The position numbers were made by a program, and so were the translations under genes. The notes beneath the pieces were generated by a model, which had not been told where the DNA came from, did no database searches, and saw only the letters and a program-made list of their open reading frames with translations. Shown piece by piece: positions 44,313-54,300 of a stretch of DNA of 64,000 nucleotides. Source of the DNA: Marinobacter sp. BGYM27 (GTDB taxonomy: Bacteria > Pseudomonadota > Gammaproteobacteria > Pseudomonadales > Oleiphilaceae); contig JANZNS010000008.1 in the NCBI GenBank assembly GCA_025153445.1, positions 124,001 to 188,000 of the forward strand. Direction: 5' to 3'. Numbering within the stretch: the stretch's first letter is position 1; every line of letters starts with the position of its first letter.

Positions 44313-44684
44313 GAATTTCTCCTGGTGAGAGACAAAGCGAAGCACAGTGTATCGGCAGGCTGCGGGTCGATCACCTCCTTATGGGCAACGGCTCTTGATA
44401 AACCGACACCCGCGACCCATATCATAGAGAGCCTTTGGAAAAGGCTATTGATTTACCGACACCCGCGCGTCATCAATCAGCTTTATGCTGACTCGCGATT
44501 GCTGAGCGCCACAGGGCCGCAGGTCCGTGCAACACGCTCTGAAAGTCCCGTTAAACGGGCACCTGGGTGGTGTCTGGCAACAAATAGGCAGCACCTATTG
44601 ATTGGTTATGAATAATCAATTTAAACAAACGATCGAAAGGCATTATCTTGAGTGCCTCAACCAACTTGTAAGGAGTCATTGCGA
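44313..44684. promoter_or_regulatory. ahpC upstream region with 13-bp direct repeats
   Basis: A gap of about 370 bases between the Gate protein gene and ahpC. It contains two exact copies of ACCGACACCCGCG at 44402-44414 and 44455-44467, 53 bp apart, each preceded by TTGAT-like sequence. An OxyR-like site lies near its end. No gene is recognised. Confidence 0.6.
44584..44598 (+). promoter_or_regulatory. OxyR-like site upstream of ahpC
   Basis: ATAGGCAGCACCTAT fits the OxyR dimer pattern ATAGnTnnnAnCTAT with one mismatch (C for T). It lies 86 bp before the ahpC start. A weaker second element follows at about 7 bp spacing, as expected for tetramer binding. ahpC-ahpF is a classical OxyR target. 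Confidence 0.65.
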
Positions 44685-45248
44685 ATGTCCCTGATCAACA
44701 CAGAAGTTAAGCCATTTAAAGCGCAAGCATTCAAAGCAGGTGATTTCCTGGAAGTGACCGATGCCAGCCTGAAAGGCAAGTGGTCTGTTGTTTTCTTCTA
44801 TCCTGCTGACTTCACCTTCGTGTGCCCGACCGAGCTGGAAGACCTGGCCGACAACTACGACGAATTCCAGAAGCTGGGCGTGGAAATCTACAGTGTGTCT
44901 ACCGACACTCACTTTGCACACAAGGCATGGCACGACACTTCAGAGGCCATCGGCAAGATCAACTACACCATGGTAGGCGACCCGACTGGCACTATCAGCC
45001 GCAACTTTGACGTGATGATCGAAGAAGACGGCGTTGCTGATCGCGGCACCTTCGTTATCGATCCTGAAGGCAAAATTCAGATCGTTGAAGTGAACGCCGG
45101 TGGTATCGGCCGTGATGCAAGCGAACTGCTGCGCAAAGTAAAAGCAGCCCAGTACGTTGCTGCTCACCCGGGTGAAGTTTGCCCAGCCAAGTGGAAGGAA
45201 GGCGAGAAAACACTGTCTCCTTCTCTGGACCTTGTCGGCAAAATCTAA
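44685..45248 (+). CDS. ahpC: Alkyl hydroperoxide reductase C (peroxiredoxin)
   Basis: A 187-residue typical 2-Cys peroxiredoxin that reduces peroxides using electrons from AhpF. The peroxidatic Cys47 is in [11 protein letters not shown] and the resolving Cys near 166 in GEVCPAKW; length and numbering equal E. coli AhpC. The ATG at 44685 follows AAGGAG; the ORF upstream is not family-like. It is 128 bp upstream of ahpF, with a hairpin in between that can give more AhpC than AhpF. Confidence 0.98.
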   Translation: MSLINTEVKPFKAQAFKAGDFLEVTDASLKGKWSVVFFYPADFTFVCPTELEDLADNYDEFQKLGVEIYSVSTDTHFAHKAWHDTSEAIGKINYTMVGDPTGTISRNFDVMIEEDGVADRGTFVIDPEGKIQIVEVNAGGIGRDASELLRKVKAAQYVAAHPGEVCPAKWKEGEKTLSPSLDLVGKI

Positions 45249-45257
45249 GCCGGCATC

Positions 45258-45281
45258 GCGAACCCGGAATCCCGGGTTCGC
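45258..45281 (+). terminator. Attenuator-like hairpin between ahpC and ahpF
   Basis: GCGAACCCGG pairs perfectly with CCGGGTTCGC around a 4-nt loop. No U tract follows. A second GTCAC/GTGAC stem is possible at about 45303-45341. These can lower ahpF relative to ahpC. Confidence 0.6.
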
Positions 45282-45376
45282 TGCAACACCCTCTTATTTG
45301 ACTGTCACTCCGTGTTCGGCTTTGCCGGGCTCAGGGTGACGCTCGACCCAAATTTAGTCGCAGGGGAATCATTATC

Positions 45377-46966
45377 ATGTTGGACGCCAATCTTAAGGAT
45401 CAACTAAAAGCTTATCTCGAAAAGGTGACGCAGCCGATCGAACTGGTCGCGGCACTGGATGACCGGGAGAAGTCACAGGAGCTGGATGAGCTGCTGCAAG
45501 AGATCGCGTCCCTGTCGGCGCACATTACGCTGCGCCGTGATGATGACTCCGATGTGCGCAGGCCTTCTTTTGCTATCCAGCGCACAGGTACGGATATCGG
45601 TGTACGTTTCGCCGGTATTCCCATGGGACACGAGTTCACCTCGCTGGTGCTCGCCCTGCTGCAGGTTGGCGGTCACCCGTCCAAAGCAGCCCAGGACGTC
45701 ATCAAACAGATCGAAGATCTGGAAGGCGAGTTCACGTTTGAAACCTTCTTCTCGCTGTCGTGCCAGAACTGCCCGGACGTGGTGCAGGCCCTGAACCTGA
45801 TGAGCGTGCTGAACTCCAACATCAAGCACGTTGCCATCGACGGCGCATTGTTTCAGGACGAAGTCGAACAGCGTGAAGTCATGGCGGTTCCCAGTGTCTT
45901 CCTTAATGGCAAGCCTTTCGCCCAGGGCCGCATGAGCCTTGAACAAATTCTTGCCAAAGTGGATACCGGCGCTGAAGCCCGGGAAGCCGAAAAGCTGAAA
46001 ACCAAAGACGTGTTCGACGTGCTGGTTGTTGGCGGTGGCCCTGCCGGCGCCTCGGCCGCGATCTACGCAGCCCGTAAAGGCATCAGCACCGGTGTCGCTG
46101 CCGAGCGTTTTGGTGGTCAGGTGGTCGACACTATGGGTATCGAGAACTTTATCTCAGTGCCCTACACCGAAGGCCCCAAACTGACAGCGGCGCTTGAGGA
46201 GCACGTCAAGGAGTACGGCGTGGACATCATGAACCTCCAGCGCGCCGAGAAGCTGATCCCGGCGTCCAAACCCGGTCTGCCGCACGAGATCCAGCTGGCC
46301 AACGGTGCCTCGCTAAAAGCCCGCAGCCTGATCCTGTCGACCGGTGCACGCTGGCGCCAGATGGGCGTGCCCGGGGAAGAAGAATACCGCAACAAAGGCG
46401 TCGCCTACTGCCCGCACTGCGACGGTCCGCTGTTCAAGGGCAAACGCGTTGCGGTCATCGGCGGCGGTAACTCAGGTGTTGAAGCCGCGATCGATCTGGC
46501 CGGTATCGTCAGCCACGTCACGCTGGTTGAATTCGACAGCCAGATGCGTGCCGATGCAGTGCTGCAGAAGAAGTTACGCAGCCTGAAGAACGTCGACATC
46601 ATCGTGTCGGCCCAGACCACCGAGGTGACCGGTGCTGACGGACGGGTAAACGGCCTGACGTACAAAGACCGGACCAACGACGAGATCAAGCATGTCGAGC
46701 TGGAAGGTGTGTTCGTGCAGATCGGCCTGGTACCCAACACCGAGTGGTTGAAGGACAGCGACCTGGCACTGAGCCCCCGCGGCGAAATCGAAATCGATGC
46801 CCGCGGCGAAACCTCCATCCCCGGCGTATTTGCAGCCGGTGACGCGACCACAGTGCCATACAAGCAGATCGTGATTGCCATGGGCGAAGGCTCCAAAGCA
46901 TCACTGAGTGCCTTCGACTTCCTGATCCGCAACTCGGTATCAGAAGACGAAGAAGCGGCGGCCTGA
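45377..46966 (+). CDS. ahpF: Alkyl hydroperoxide reductase F (NADH-peroxiredoxin reductase)
   Basis: A 529-residue flavoprotein passing electrons from NADH to AhpC. The N-terminal tandem thioredoxin-like domain has the CxxC motif in [10 protein letters not shown] (about 130). The FAD domain begins [21 protein letters not shown] (quoted in part), then the NADH part [12 protein letters not shown] and the redox CxxC in [11 protein letters not shown] (about 345). The end [18 protein letters not shown] is typical. Length and domain order match the family. A strong terminator follows, so ahpC-ahpF is the whole unit. Confidence 0.97.
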   Translation: MLDANLKDQLKAYLEKVTQPIELVAALDDREKSQELDELLQEIASLSAHITLRRDDDSDVRRPSFAIQRTGTDIGVRFAGIPMGHEFTSLVLALLQVGGHPSKAAQDVIKQIEDLEGEFTFETFFSLSCQNCPDVVQALNLMSVLNSNIKHVAIDGALFQDEVEQREVMAVPSVFLNGKPFAQGRMSLEQILAKVDTGAEAREAEKLKTKDVFDVLVVGGGPAGASAAIYAARKGISTGVAAERFGGQVVDTMGIENFISVPYTEGPKLTAALEEHVKEYGVDIMNLQRAEKLIPASKPGLPHEIQLANGASLKARSLILSTGARWRQMGVPGEEEYRNKGVAYCPHCDGPLFKGKRVAVIGGGNSGVEAAIDLAGIVSHVTLVEFDSQMRADAVLQKKLRSLKNVDIIVSAQTTEVTGADGRVNGLTYKDRTNDEIKHVELEGVFVQIGLVPNTEWLKDSDLALSPRGEIEIDARGETSIPGVFAAGDATTVPYKQIVIAMGEGSKASLSAFDFLIRNSVSEDEEAAA

Positions 46967-46987
46967 TTAACGCCATCGCCTGAAAAC

Positions 46988-47028
46988 AAAAGCCCCGGAA
47001 ACCAAGATGGTTACCGGGGCTTTTTTTG
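46988..47028 (+). terminator. Terminator after ahpF
   Basis: AAAAGCCCCGG and CCGGGGCTTTTTTT enclose a loop of about 15 nt with a long T run. Confidence 0.93.
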
Positions 47029-47149
47029 GTTCGCGATCGCTAAAGTGCGGTCGCGGGCTCGATACAGGCTCTGTCGAAAGGGACTTCACACCGACCCAAT
47101 CCGGCGCTAGTGTTTCTTTATGCCCCGGATTCATTCAAGGAGGTGTTCG

Positions 47150-47554
47150 ATGGCGGAAATAACCGGCAACTGTCTTTGCGGTGAGGTGACATTCAAGCTC
47201 GCCAATGACTTTCAGCAGTTCCATCTGTGCCATTGCAGCCAATGCCAGAAGGCCACAGGCTCGGCACACGCATCCAACCTGTTTACCGCTCCAGACAATA
47301 TTGAGTGGTTGAGCGGCCAGGCGCATATCGTGCGATACGACTTGCCCGGCCGCACTATATCGAACGCCTTTTGCACGAAATGTGGCTCGCCTGTGCCTTA
47401 TGTATCACAAAGTGGTCAGGCTCTGGTGGTGCCCGCCGGATCCCTCAACCAGACACCGGATATGACACCCCGGAGTCATATTTTCTGGCCCGAGCGCGCC
47501 GCCTGGTATGACCAGGCGCAAGAGGCTGAGCGATTCGACGCGTTCCCGGAATAA
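47150..47554 (+). CDS. GFA-family (CENP-V-like) zinc protein
   Basis: A 134-residue protein of the glutathione-dependent formaldehyde-activating (GFA) superfamily, which binds zinc and in one member joins formaldehyde to glutathione. The Cys sets are GNCLCGEV, HLCHCSQCQKATGSAHA and CTKCGSPV, in the family order. The ATG at 47150 follows AAGGAGGT. Most such proteins are of unknown reaction, so a detoxification role is only likely. Convergent with the 8-oxoguanine deaminase gene, 22 bp apart. Confidence 0.9.
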   Translation: MAEITGNCLCGEVTFKLANDFQQFHLCHCSQCQKATGSAHASNLFTAPDNIEWLSGQAHIVRYDLPGRTISNAFCTKCGSPVPYVSQSGQALVVPAGSLNQTPDMTPRSHIFWPERAAWYDQAQEAERFDAFPE

Positions 47555-47576
47555 AGCCTCGGCCGGTGCACCGCTT

Positions 47577-48926
47577 TCACGCGCTGTAGAGTGTTTTCGA
47601 GGCTTCACGGTGGCGGGCCATGAGTTCATTGAGATCACCGCCCAGCCATCGTTTGTCCCGCACTCTCCACTCGCCGTTTACCATTACTGCATCCGCCTGG
47701 CTGGCACCGCAGAGCACCAGCGCCGCCAGCGGATCATGGGCGCCGCTGAAGCGGGGTTCATCCAGTTTGAACAAGGCCAGGTCAGCCCGTTTACCGACCG
47801 CCAGCTCGCCGATATCCGGACGTCTGAGCAATTGTGCCGAGCCTTTGGTGGCCATCGACAGGGCATCGGTATGGGTGAATTCGTCAGCTTCATAACGCAG
47901 CCGCTGGATCAGCATCGCCTGACGCACTTCCTGCATCAGGTTGCTGTGATCGTTGGAGGCACTGCCATCGACACCCAGCCCCACCGGCGCGCCGGCTTGC
48001 TGCAACTCCCTGACCCGGCAAATGCCCGACGCCAATACCATGTTGGAGGACGGGCAATGGCAAATACCGGTACCCGCCTGCCCCAACCGCGCCACCTCCT
48101 CGTCATTGAAATGGATACCGTGGGCCAGCCAGGTGCGATCGTGCAGCCAGCCGACACTCTCGAGATAATCCAGCGGGCGCTGGCCAAACTGCTTCAAGCA
48201 GAAGGCATTCTCGTCATTGGTCTCGGCAAGATGGGTGTGAAGCCCGACATCGTAGCGGCCGGCTAGTTCGGCGCTCGCTCGCATGATGCCCGGCGTCACT
48301 GAAAACGGCGAGCAGGGCGCCAGCGCCACTTCCAGAAGGCCATGAGCATCCCTTTGATGGTAGCGGCGAATCAGCCGTTCGCTGTCCTCCAGAATGGCCT
48401 TTTCGGTCTGTACGACACTGGGCGGCGGCAGCCCGCCATCATCCGTACTCAAACTCATGGAACCGCGCGTCAGCGTCGCCCGCATGCCCAGCTTCAGCGC
48501 CACATCGGCCTGAATATCAATGGCATCTTCGAGCCCGCCAGGAAACAAATAGTGATGATCCGACACCGTTGTGCAGCCCGATAGCAGCAGCTCAACCATG
48601 GCCAGCTCGGTTGCCGCCCGCAGTGCCTCCGGCGTCAGTTTTGCCCAGATCGGATAAAGGGTCTGTAACCAGGGAAACAGCTTCTTGTTCAGGGCCGGGG
48701 GGCAGGCGCGAGTCAGGGTCTGGTAGAAGTGGTGATGGGTATTGATCAGGCCGGGAATGAGTACCTGCTGGCTGGCATCAAATAACAGATCCACCGGAGT
48801 TTGTGGGTGGCCACGGTCGGGTACCAGCTCCACAATGCGGTTGTCGCTGATTACGATGCCGCCGCGGGCATCCTGCTCGTTACCGGTGTAAATCGCCAGA
48901 GGCTGGCGTATCCAGACGTTTGTCAT
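47577..48926 (-). CDS. 8-Oxoguanine deaminase (amidohydrolase)
   Basis: A 449-residue metal-dependent amidohydrolase that deaminates 8-oxoguanine (known for PA0142 of Pseudomonas) and so clears an oxidised base. Metal-binding motifs are PGLINTHHHFYQTL (about 59-72), HTHLAETNDEN with the third His, and the His/Asp pair in AHGIHF and DGSASNDHSNL. The ATG at 48926 follows AAGGAG; the ATG at 48944 would include the ribosome site. Placed near peroxide-defence genes, which fits. Other purine or isoxanthopterin deaminases have similar motifs, so the substrate is probable rather than proven. Confidence 0.88.
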   Translation of the reverse strand: MTNVWIRQPLAIYTGNEQDARGGIVISDNRIVELVPDRGHPQTPVDLLFDASQQVLIPGLINTHHHFYQTLTRACPPALNKKLFPWLQTLYPIWAKLTPEALRAATELAMVELLLSGCTTVSDHHYLFPGGLEDAIDIQADVALKLGMRATLTRGSMSLSTDDGGLPPPSVVQTEKAILEDSERLIRRYHQRDAHGLLEVALAPCSPFSVTPGIMRASAELAGRYDVGLHTHLAETNDENAFCLKQFGQRPLDYLESVGWLHDRTWLAHGIHFNDEEVARLGQAGTGICHCPSSNMVLASGICRVRELQQAGAPVGLGVDGSASNDHSNLMQEVRQAMLIQRLRYEADEFTHTDALSMATKGSAQLLRRPDIGELAVGKRADLALFKLDEPRFSGAHDPLAALVLCGASQADAVMVNGEWRVRDKRWLGGDLNELMARHREASKTLYSA

Positions 48927-49100
48927 CGCTATGCTCCTTTGCACGGCGATGCAGACACGCCATGCACTGAGGGGAGAGCCGGATCAGCGTCTCCCCGGGT
49001 TTCAGGGCCATGACAGTGACTTGCGTGTTAATCTGCCAGAGGCGCTATATTACCACGGTGTGCTGGCCTGAAAACCGTCCCGCACTGACTGCAAGCGCAT

Positions 49101-49132
49101 AAAAAAGGAGCAGCCAAACTGGCTACTCCTTT
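49101..49132 (-). terminator. Terminator after the FMN-binding stress protein gene
   Basis: AAAGGAGCAGCCA and TGGCTACTCCTTT pair around AAC, with one mismatch, and a T run on the minus strand. It lies just downstream of the gene ending at 49175. Confidence 0.75.
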
Positions 49133-49174
49133 GATCTTCCCGGTTATCTCTATCTGAGGTCGTTCGGCCTTGCC

Positions 49175-49660
49175 TCAGGTACCGAACTTCTCATGCTCGC
49201 CGATATCCGGCGTTTCATCTTTTGCGTTAGCTTTGGCCATTTTGAAGAACTGGACCATTTGACTGCTGTCGCTGTTCCAGTGTTCGCCCTTGTTGATCTT
49301 CACCTCGATCAGGCCAACGTTGGGCGCCCCTTTGCCCTCGGGAAACCAGGCGGCAACAAACGGATTCCAGAATTCCTCGACCAATGCCTTGTCAGACGTC
49401 AGGCGGGCGACACCAGTCATTGAGACATAGGTGTCTTTGTGGGAATCCGCAAAGGTAATACAGACATCCCGGTCCTGTTCGACTTCAAAGGCCTTCTCAG
49501 ATTCCAGATCGGTGAAAAACCACAGGGTGCCGTCATACCTGTCCTGCACCAAGTGCATGGGACGGGCACGCAGTTCTTCGCCGTGCAGTGTGGCCAACAT
49601 GCCCGTCTTGATGGGTTTGATCAGGTTCCAGATTTTCTGTTTATGCTCTTGGCTCGACAT
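49175..49660 (-). CDS. Pyridoxamine 5'-phosphate oxidase-like FMN-binding stress protein
   Basis: A 161-residue split-barrel FMN-binding protein of the general stress protein 26 type. The pattern RARPMHLVQDRYDGTLWFFTDLESEKAFEV and VSMTGVARL is typical (shortened). Such proteins bind FMN or F420 and are induced by stress; the reaction is unknown. The strong match to the family and the nearby antioxidant genes suggest a redox role. It has its own terminator. Confidence 0.9.
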   Translation of the reverse strand: MSSQEHKQKIWNLIKPIKTGMLATLHGEELRARPMHLVQDRYDGTLWFFTDLESEKAFEVEQDRDVCITFADSHKDTYVSMTGVARLTSDKALVEEFWNPFVAAWFPEGKGAPNVGLIEVKINKGEHWNSDSSQMVQFFKMAKANAKDETPDIGEHEKFGT

Positions 49661-49803
49661 TCTGCTACCTCGCTAATGGTTGACGTATAAATAAAGTCGG
49701 TTGCGATGTTGAATGTGCTAAATGCCCGGCTCCTCTTCAGGTCCGGTAGCCTTGCTTTTGCGCCGAATAATACCGGCATCTGAACGCTTGGCTGAGGCGC
49801 CGG

Positions 49804-50157
49804 TTAGTGATCGGCCTCTCGCGTCTGTTCAAATTCTTTACGGGTGATGGTGCCGTCGTCGTTGGCGTCGTGAGCGTTCAGCAGGGACTGATTCTTGTCC
49901 TTCTGCTGGCCTGCAGCAGTATCGCCGTAGGCATTCAGCTCGTCGCCACTAAGTACACCATTGCCGTCTGTATCCAGCTGTTCAAACAGGGAAGAACTGA
50001 GGGAGCCCTGCTTTTGGGCTGTCCCCGGATTGTGGGTGTTGCTCTCACGCTCGGCCTGAGGCGTCACACTGCCGCCGCCATAATCACCGGCCAGGACCAA
50101 CGGGGAGGCCAACGATGAGGCCAGCGCGATAGACAGGATAAGTGCTTTCGGTTTCAT
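49804..50157 (-). CDS. Exported EF-hand calcium-binding protein
   Basis: A 117-residue protein. The signal peptide (ALILSIALASSLASPLVLA) is cleaved near residue 23, then a Gly-rich/acidic stretch. Two EF-hand loops are visible: DTDGNGVLSGDE (62-73) and DANDDGTITRKE (97-108), with Ca-coordinating Asp and Glu in the right places. It is periplasmic or exported and likely senses or buffers calcium. GAGAAGT lies before the ATG. No partner is evident among neighbours. Confidence 0.88.
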   Translation of the reverse strand: MKPKALILSIALASSLASPLVLAGDYGGGSVTPQAERESNTHNPGTAQKQGSLSSSLFEQLDTDGNGVLSGDELNAYGDTAAGQQKDKNQSLLNAHDANDDGTITRKEFEQTREADH

Positions 50158-50383
50158 ACGACTTCTCCTTCTGGCTTATACCTTTAAATATGAAGGGTTC
50201 GGCGCTGCATTCAACCCTGGGCAGATTAAACCCGGATGAAGGTTCCTTAACCCGATCATCGCCCCTGCGGCTGCGAGCGTGTTCAGGCGTGTAAAAGCCC
50301 TGCAATCATCGTATATTGCGGTAAAGTCCTATCTCGCTTTTCGATTGAACCGCTGAAAACAGAAACAACAAAGGTGATGTGTC

Positions 50384-51289
50384 ATGGCGCTGGATTATTC
50401 TCTTTTGGATGTGTTTGCTGACGCCCCTTTTCAGGGCACGCAGATTCCGGTTGTGGATGGCCGCAATGGGCTGTCTGATGATGACAAATTGTCAATAGCC
50501 GGCGAGTTTCAGCAAACCGAGACCGTTTTTGTCGACGCCGATGATCAGGGCAAAAGCGCTGTCAGCGTCTACAACGCCAAAGGTAAAACCCTGTTCGGAG
50601 CCCATACCATTCTGGCCGCCTCATACGTTGCCACTGAAATGGGGCTGGTGACGGACAGGGGCAGCTATTTATCCTTCGATATCGCCCAGAACGACCAGCT
50701 GATTCACAGCTTTATCGACAAGTCCGACACCGCTCCGAGTACCATCCAGTTCTCTCGCATCCTGACCCCCACGGTTGATCGATACACACCGGATGTGAGC
50801 CGCATTGCCAAAGCGCTCAGCGTTGACGAAAAGCACATCACATTCAGCAAATACAAACCCCTGATGGTCAGTGTTGATCAGCCGACGCTTGTTGTGCCGT
50901 TTACCAAAGCCCAGCACGTGCTCGACGCCAGCCTGCATGCGGAGCACTGGAAAGAGTTGATGTCCGAAATTTACGCGACCCACTTGTTGCTGTTTGCACC
51001 TGGCTCGATCACCGGGTCATCGGATTTTCATGGTCGGCTGGTGAGCCCCGATCTTGCCCGGGACGTCTTCCCGCCAATCGGCAACGTGATGCCAGAGTTC
51101 ATCGCCTACCTGGCAGAACAACAGCACACTGCTGAAGGCACCCATACCTTTTCTATCGATCGCGGTAGCCTTAACACCCGCAAGAGCGTGCTACATGTGG
51201 AATTCGACAAACATGCCAGCCGCGAAGTGGCCTGCCGCATCGGCGGCAATGTGATCAAGATGGGAACCGGCTCGCTGCTGGTATCATGA
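50384..51289 (+). CDS. PhzF-family isomerase/epimerase-like protein
   Basis: A 301-residue protein with the PhzF fold of two similar halves. The N-terminal half starts MALDYSLLDVFADAPFQGTQIPVV with Glu46 of FQQTETVFV at the place of the catalytic Glu, and the second half has CRIGGNVIKMGTGSLLV. The family includes PhzF (phenazine synthesis) and many isomerases of unknown substrate. It is not in a phenazine cluster, so a general metabolic role is likely. The ATG is preceded by AAAGGTG. Confidence 0.85.
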   Translation: MALDYSLLDVFADAPFQGTQIPVVDGRNGLSDDDKLSIAGEFQQTETVFVDADDQGKSAVSVYNAKGKTLFGAHTILAASYVATEMGLVTDRGSYLSFDIAQNDQLIHSFIDKSDTAPSTIQFSRILTPTVDRYTPDVSRIAKALSVDEKHITFSKYKPLMVSVDQPTLVVPFTKAQHVLDASLHAEHWKELMSEIYATHLLLFAPGSITGSSDFHGRLVSPDLARDVFPPIGNVMPEFIAYLAEQQHTAEGTHTFSIDRGSLNTRKSVLHVEFDKHASREVACRIGGNVIKMGTGSLLVS

Positions 51290-51396
51290 GACAAACGCTC
51301 GGCCACAAATGATGACCCGGTTAGCGGGCGCCCGGCATGCCCGCGCCTCCGCTCGATACTCTCTCCCCATGTCAAGGAAGGCAGGATTCTCCATTG

Positions 51397-54300
51397 ATGC
51401 TTTATGTTCTCTTTACGGTGGCCGGCGCCATCATTCTCGGCGGAATAGCCGAGTCAGTTTCAGGCCTTGTCACAGGTGGTGCACTGGGTTGGATTGCGGC
51501 GTCAGTCGTCCGCCTGCAACAGAAAGTCAGCCGCCAGAACGATCAGATTCAGGCGCTGACGACCGAGTTGGCAAGCGCCCGACAGGCTGACACCACTCCG
51601 ATTGAAACCGCATCTGCTGCGGCGCCGGCACCCGAGACGCTGGCAACACGGGAAGCCACGCCCGCTGCCGAGAGCCCGCCCGCCGCCAGCGCCGAAGCAG
51701 AAGTAGAAGCAGAAGACGTGTCGCTCGAGCTGGAACTTCATCCGGAACCGGTCGAAAACGCCTGGAGAGCTACACCCGAGCCCCTGAAGCCGGCGCCAAA
51801 ATCGGCTGTTGAAGGCTGGCTGGATACGGTGTTCGACAAGGCCCGCCAATGGGTGGTTAGTTACTTCACCGGCGGCAACCTGATGGTGCGGGTCGGTATC
51901 CTCATTCTGTTCTTCGGCGTGGCTTTTCTGCTGAAGTACGCCGCCGAAAAGGTGGTGGTGCCGCTGGAACTTCGCTATGCCGGCATACTGGCTGCTGCGC
52001 TGGTGATGCTGGTTCTCGGCTGGCGGCTCAGGCGCAAAAATGCAGCTTATGGGCTGGTGATGCAAGGCGGCGCGACCGGGCTGATCTACCTGGCCATCTT
52101 TGCAGCCTTCCAACTCCATCAGCTGCTGACACCCACAACAGCCTTCAGCCTATTGTTGCTAGTCGTCGTGAGCACGGCTGCGCTGGCGGTGATTCAGAAC
52201 GCCGTCTGGCTCGCCGCCGTGGGCGTCACCGGGGGCTTTCTGGCACCGGTGCTGGCGTCGTCCGGTTCCGGCGATTACATCAGCCTGTTTTCCTATTATC
52301 TGGTGCTGAACCTGGGCATCGCGCTGATCGCCTTTTACCGGAGCTGGCGCTTTCTCAACTGGTTGGGTTTCGTCTTCACCTTCGGCATTGGCACGGTCTG
52401 GGGCGCGCAGTTTTATCAGGCCGCATTTTTCAATTCGGTGGAGCCCTTCCTGGTAGGCTTCTTTTTGCTTTACACCCTGATCGCCCTGCTGTTTGCGATG
52501 AAACAACCGCCAGCGCTCAAGGGTCTGGTGGACGGCACGCTGGTGTTCGGCACACCCGTGGCCTTTATGGGGTTGCAATCGCAATTGCTCGACGATTACA
52601 CCTCAGTGCCCTACATGATGGCCTGGTCCAGTGCGGCCGTGGGTGCGATCTATCTGGCGCTGGCCCGGTTCGTCCGTCATCGCGCCGGGCTTGGGCTGCT
52701 GTGCGAATCCTACATTGCGCTGGCGATTGCCTTTCTGACCCTGGCGATTCCGCTGGCCTTTGACGGTCGCGTAACGTCCGCCGTCTGGGCAGCAGAAGGT
52801 GCCGCGCTGATCTGGGTCGGGCTGCGTCAGGGCCATCTGTTACCGCGGCTGAGCGGGCTCGGGTTGATGCTGGTCGCGGCCGTCTTCTATTGGGATGAGT
52901 CACCCGCCAGCTGGCCCACAACGTTTGTGTTCAACGCCGACTTTATCGGCTCAGTGCTGCTGGCAGGCGCCGCGTGTTATGCCGCGCATCTGTATCACCG
53001 CCACCGGGACAAGCTGACGCTGCCGGAACAAAAATTTGGCGCCCGTGCGCTGCTGGTGTGGGGCTATATCTGGTGGTTGGGCGGTGGGCTGCGGGATATC
53101 GACAATCACTTCAACGGATTGGCGGAGTTGCTGCTGGTGGAAGTGCTGGTCGCACTCACCGGCATTGCCTGCTGGCTGGCGGTGAAACGTTACCGCGCAA
53201 TAGCGCCGTTCATTCTCGGACTGGTCACGGCAGGGGCTGGTCTGCTCCTGATGTTGCTGCTCCACAGGTACTCTCTTGCGAACACCCTGCTGATCAACTT
53301 CAACATGCTGTCGGCCCTTATCGTCGCCGGGTTGTGTTTGTGGATGGCGATATCAGCCCACCGGAATCGTTTCAGTGACAGCATCGCTGTCGCGCCCGTG
53401 GCACAGCGGATGTTGCTATGGGCGGCAACCCTGACGTTATTGGGATTCGGATTTGGCGAGATTGATCACTTTGTCGCAGAGGGTCTGAAAGGCAGCCTGT
53501 CGCTGCTGCTGGCGCTGGTTGTGCTGTTACCGCTGATTGCCCTTCACCGTCGCGTGAATTGGGCGCCGCTGACCCAGCCGGTGCTGTTACTGCTGCCCAT
53601 CATCGGCTTCACGCTGGTGGTTTATGTGATACGTGACGAACCATTGCTGGCGCATTATGGCTGGCTGATATTCCCCGCCGCCTGGGCGGGTTGGTACGGT
53701 GCTTTGCGCTATCTCGACAGACAGCCAGGTTACCCGCTCGGCGCTCTCCATGTTGCCAGTGCGCTGCTATTGACGGTGTCCATCGGCTGGCAACTCAGCC
53801 AACCTCTCAGTGCCGGTCTCTGGGCCATCTCAGCCTGGGGCTTGACCTTCGCGCTGGCGCTCGAGGCCATCCAGCGGCTGAAGCATCTGAGTTGGCCGTT
53901 CCAGCGTCACGCCGCAGCAATGAACACCCTGCTGCCCCGTATTCTGGTGGGTTTGCTGGCGCTCTGGATGGTGATCAGCAATCTGCAGGCACCGGGGTCG
54001 TCCGGCGCGATACCTTATCTGCCACTGCTGAACCCGCTGGACCTGACCAACCTCGCAGCTATCTGGTTGATCTTCCGCTGGCTGCACCGGCATGACCCAA
54101 CGCTGATCACCGATCGTCAACTGGCCTACGGCCTGCCGGGAGCACTGGCGTTCTTGTGGATCAATGCGGCCCTGCTGCGAGCGTTTCACTTCACGCTGGA
54201 TATTCCCTTCCGGTTCGAGCCGATGCTGGCTTCGTTCGCCGTTCAGAGCGGGCTGAGCATCCTGTGGAGTGTGATCGGTCTTGTCACCATGCTGCTGGCC

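Noticed and set aside
44402-44467. 13-bp direct repeats as an attachment site
   Set aside because: Only 53 bp apart, in a promoter region, with no integrase or gene between them.
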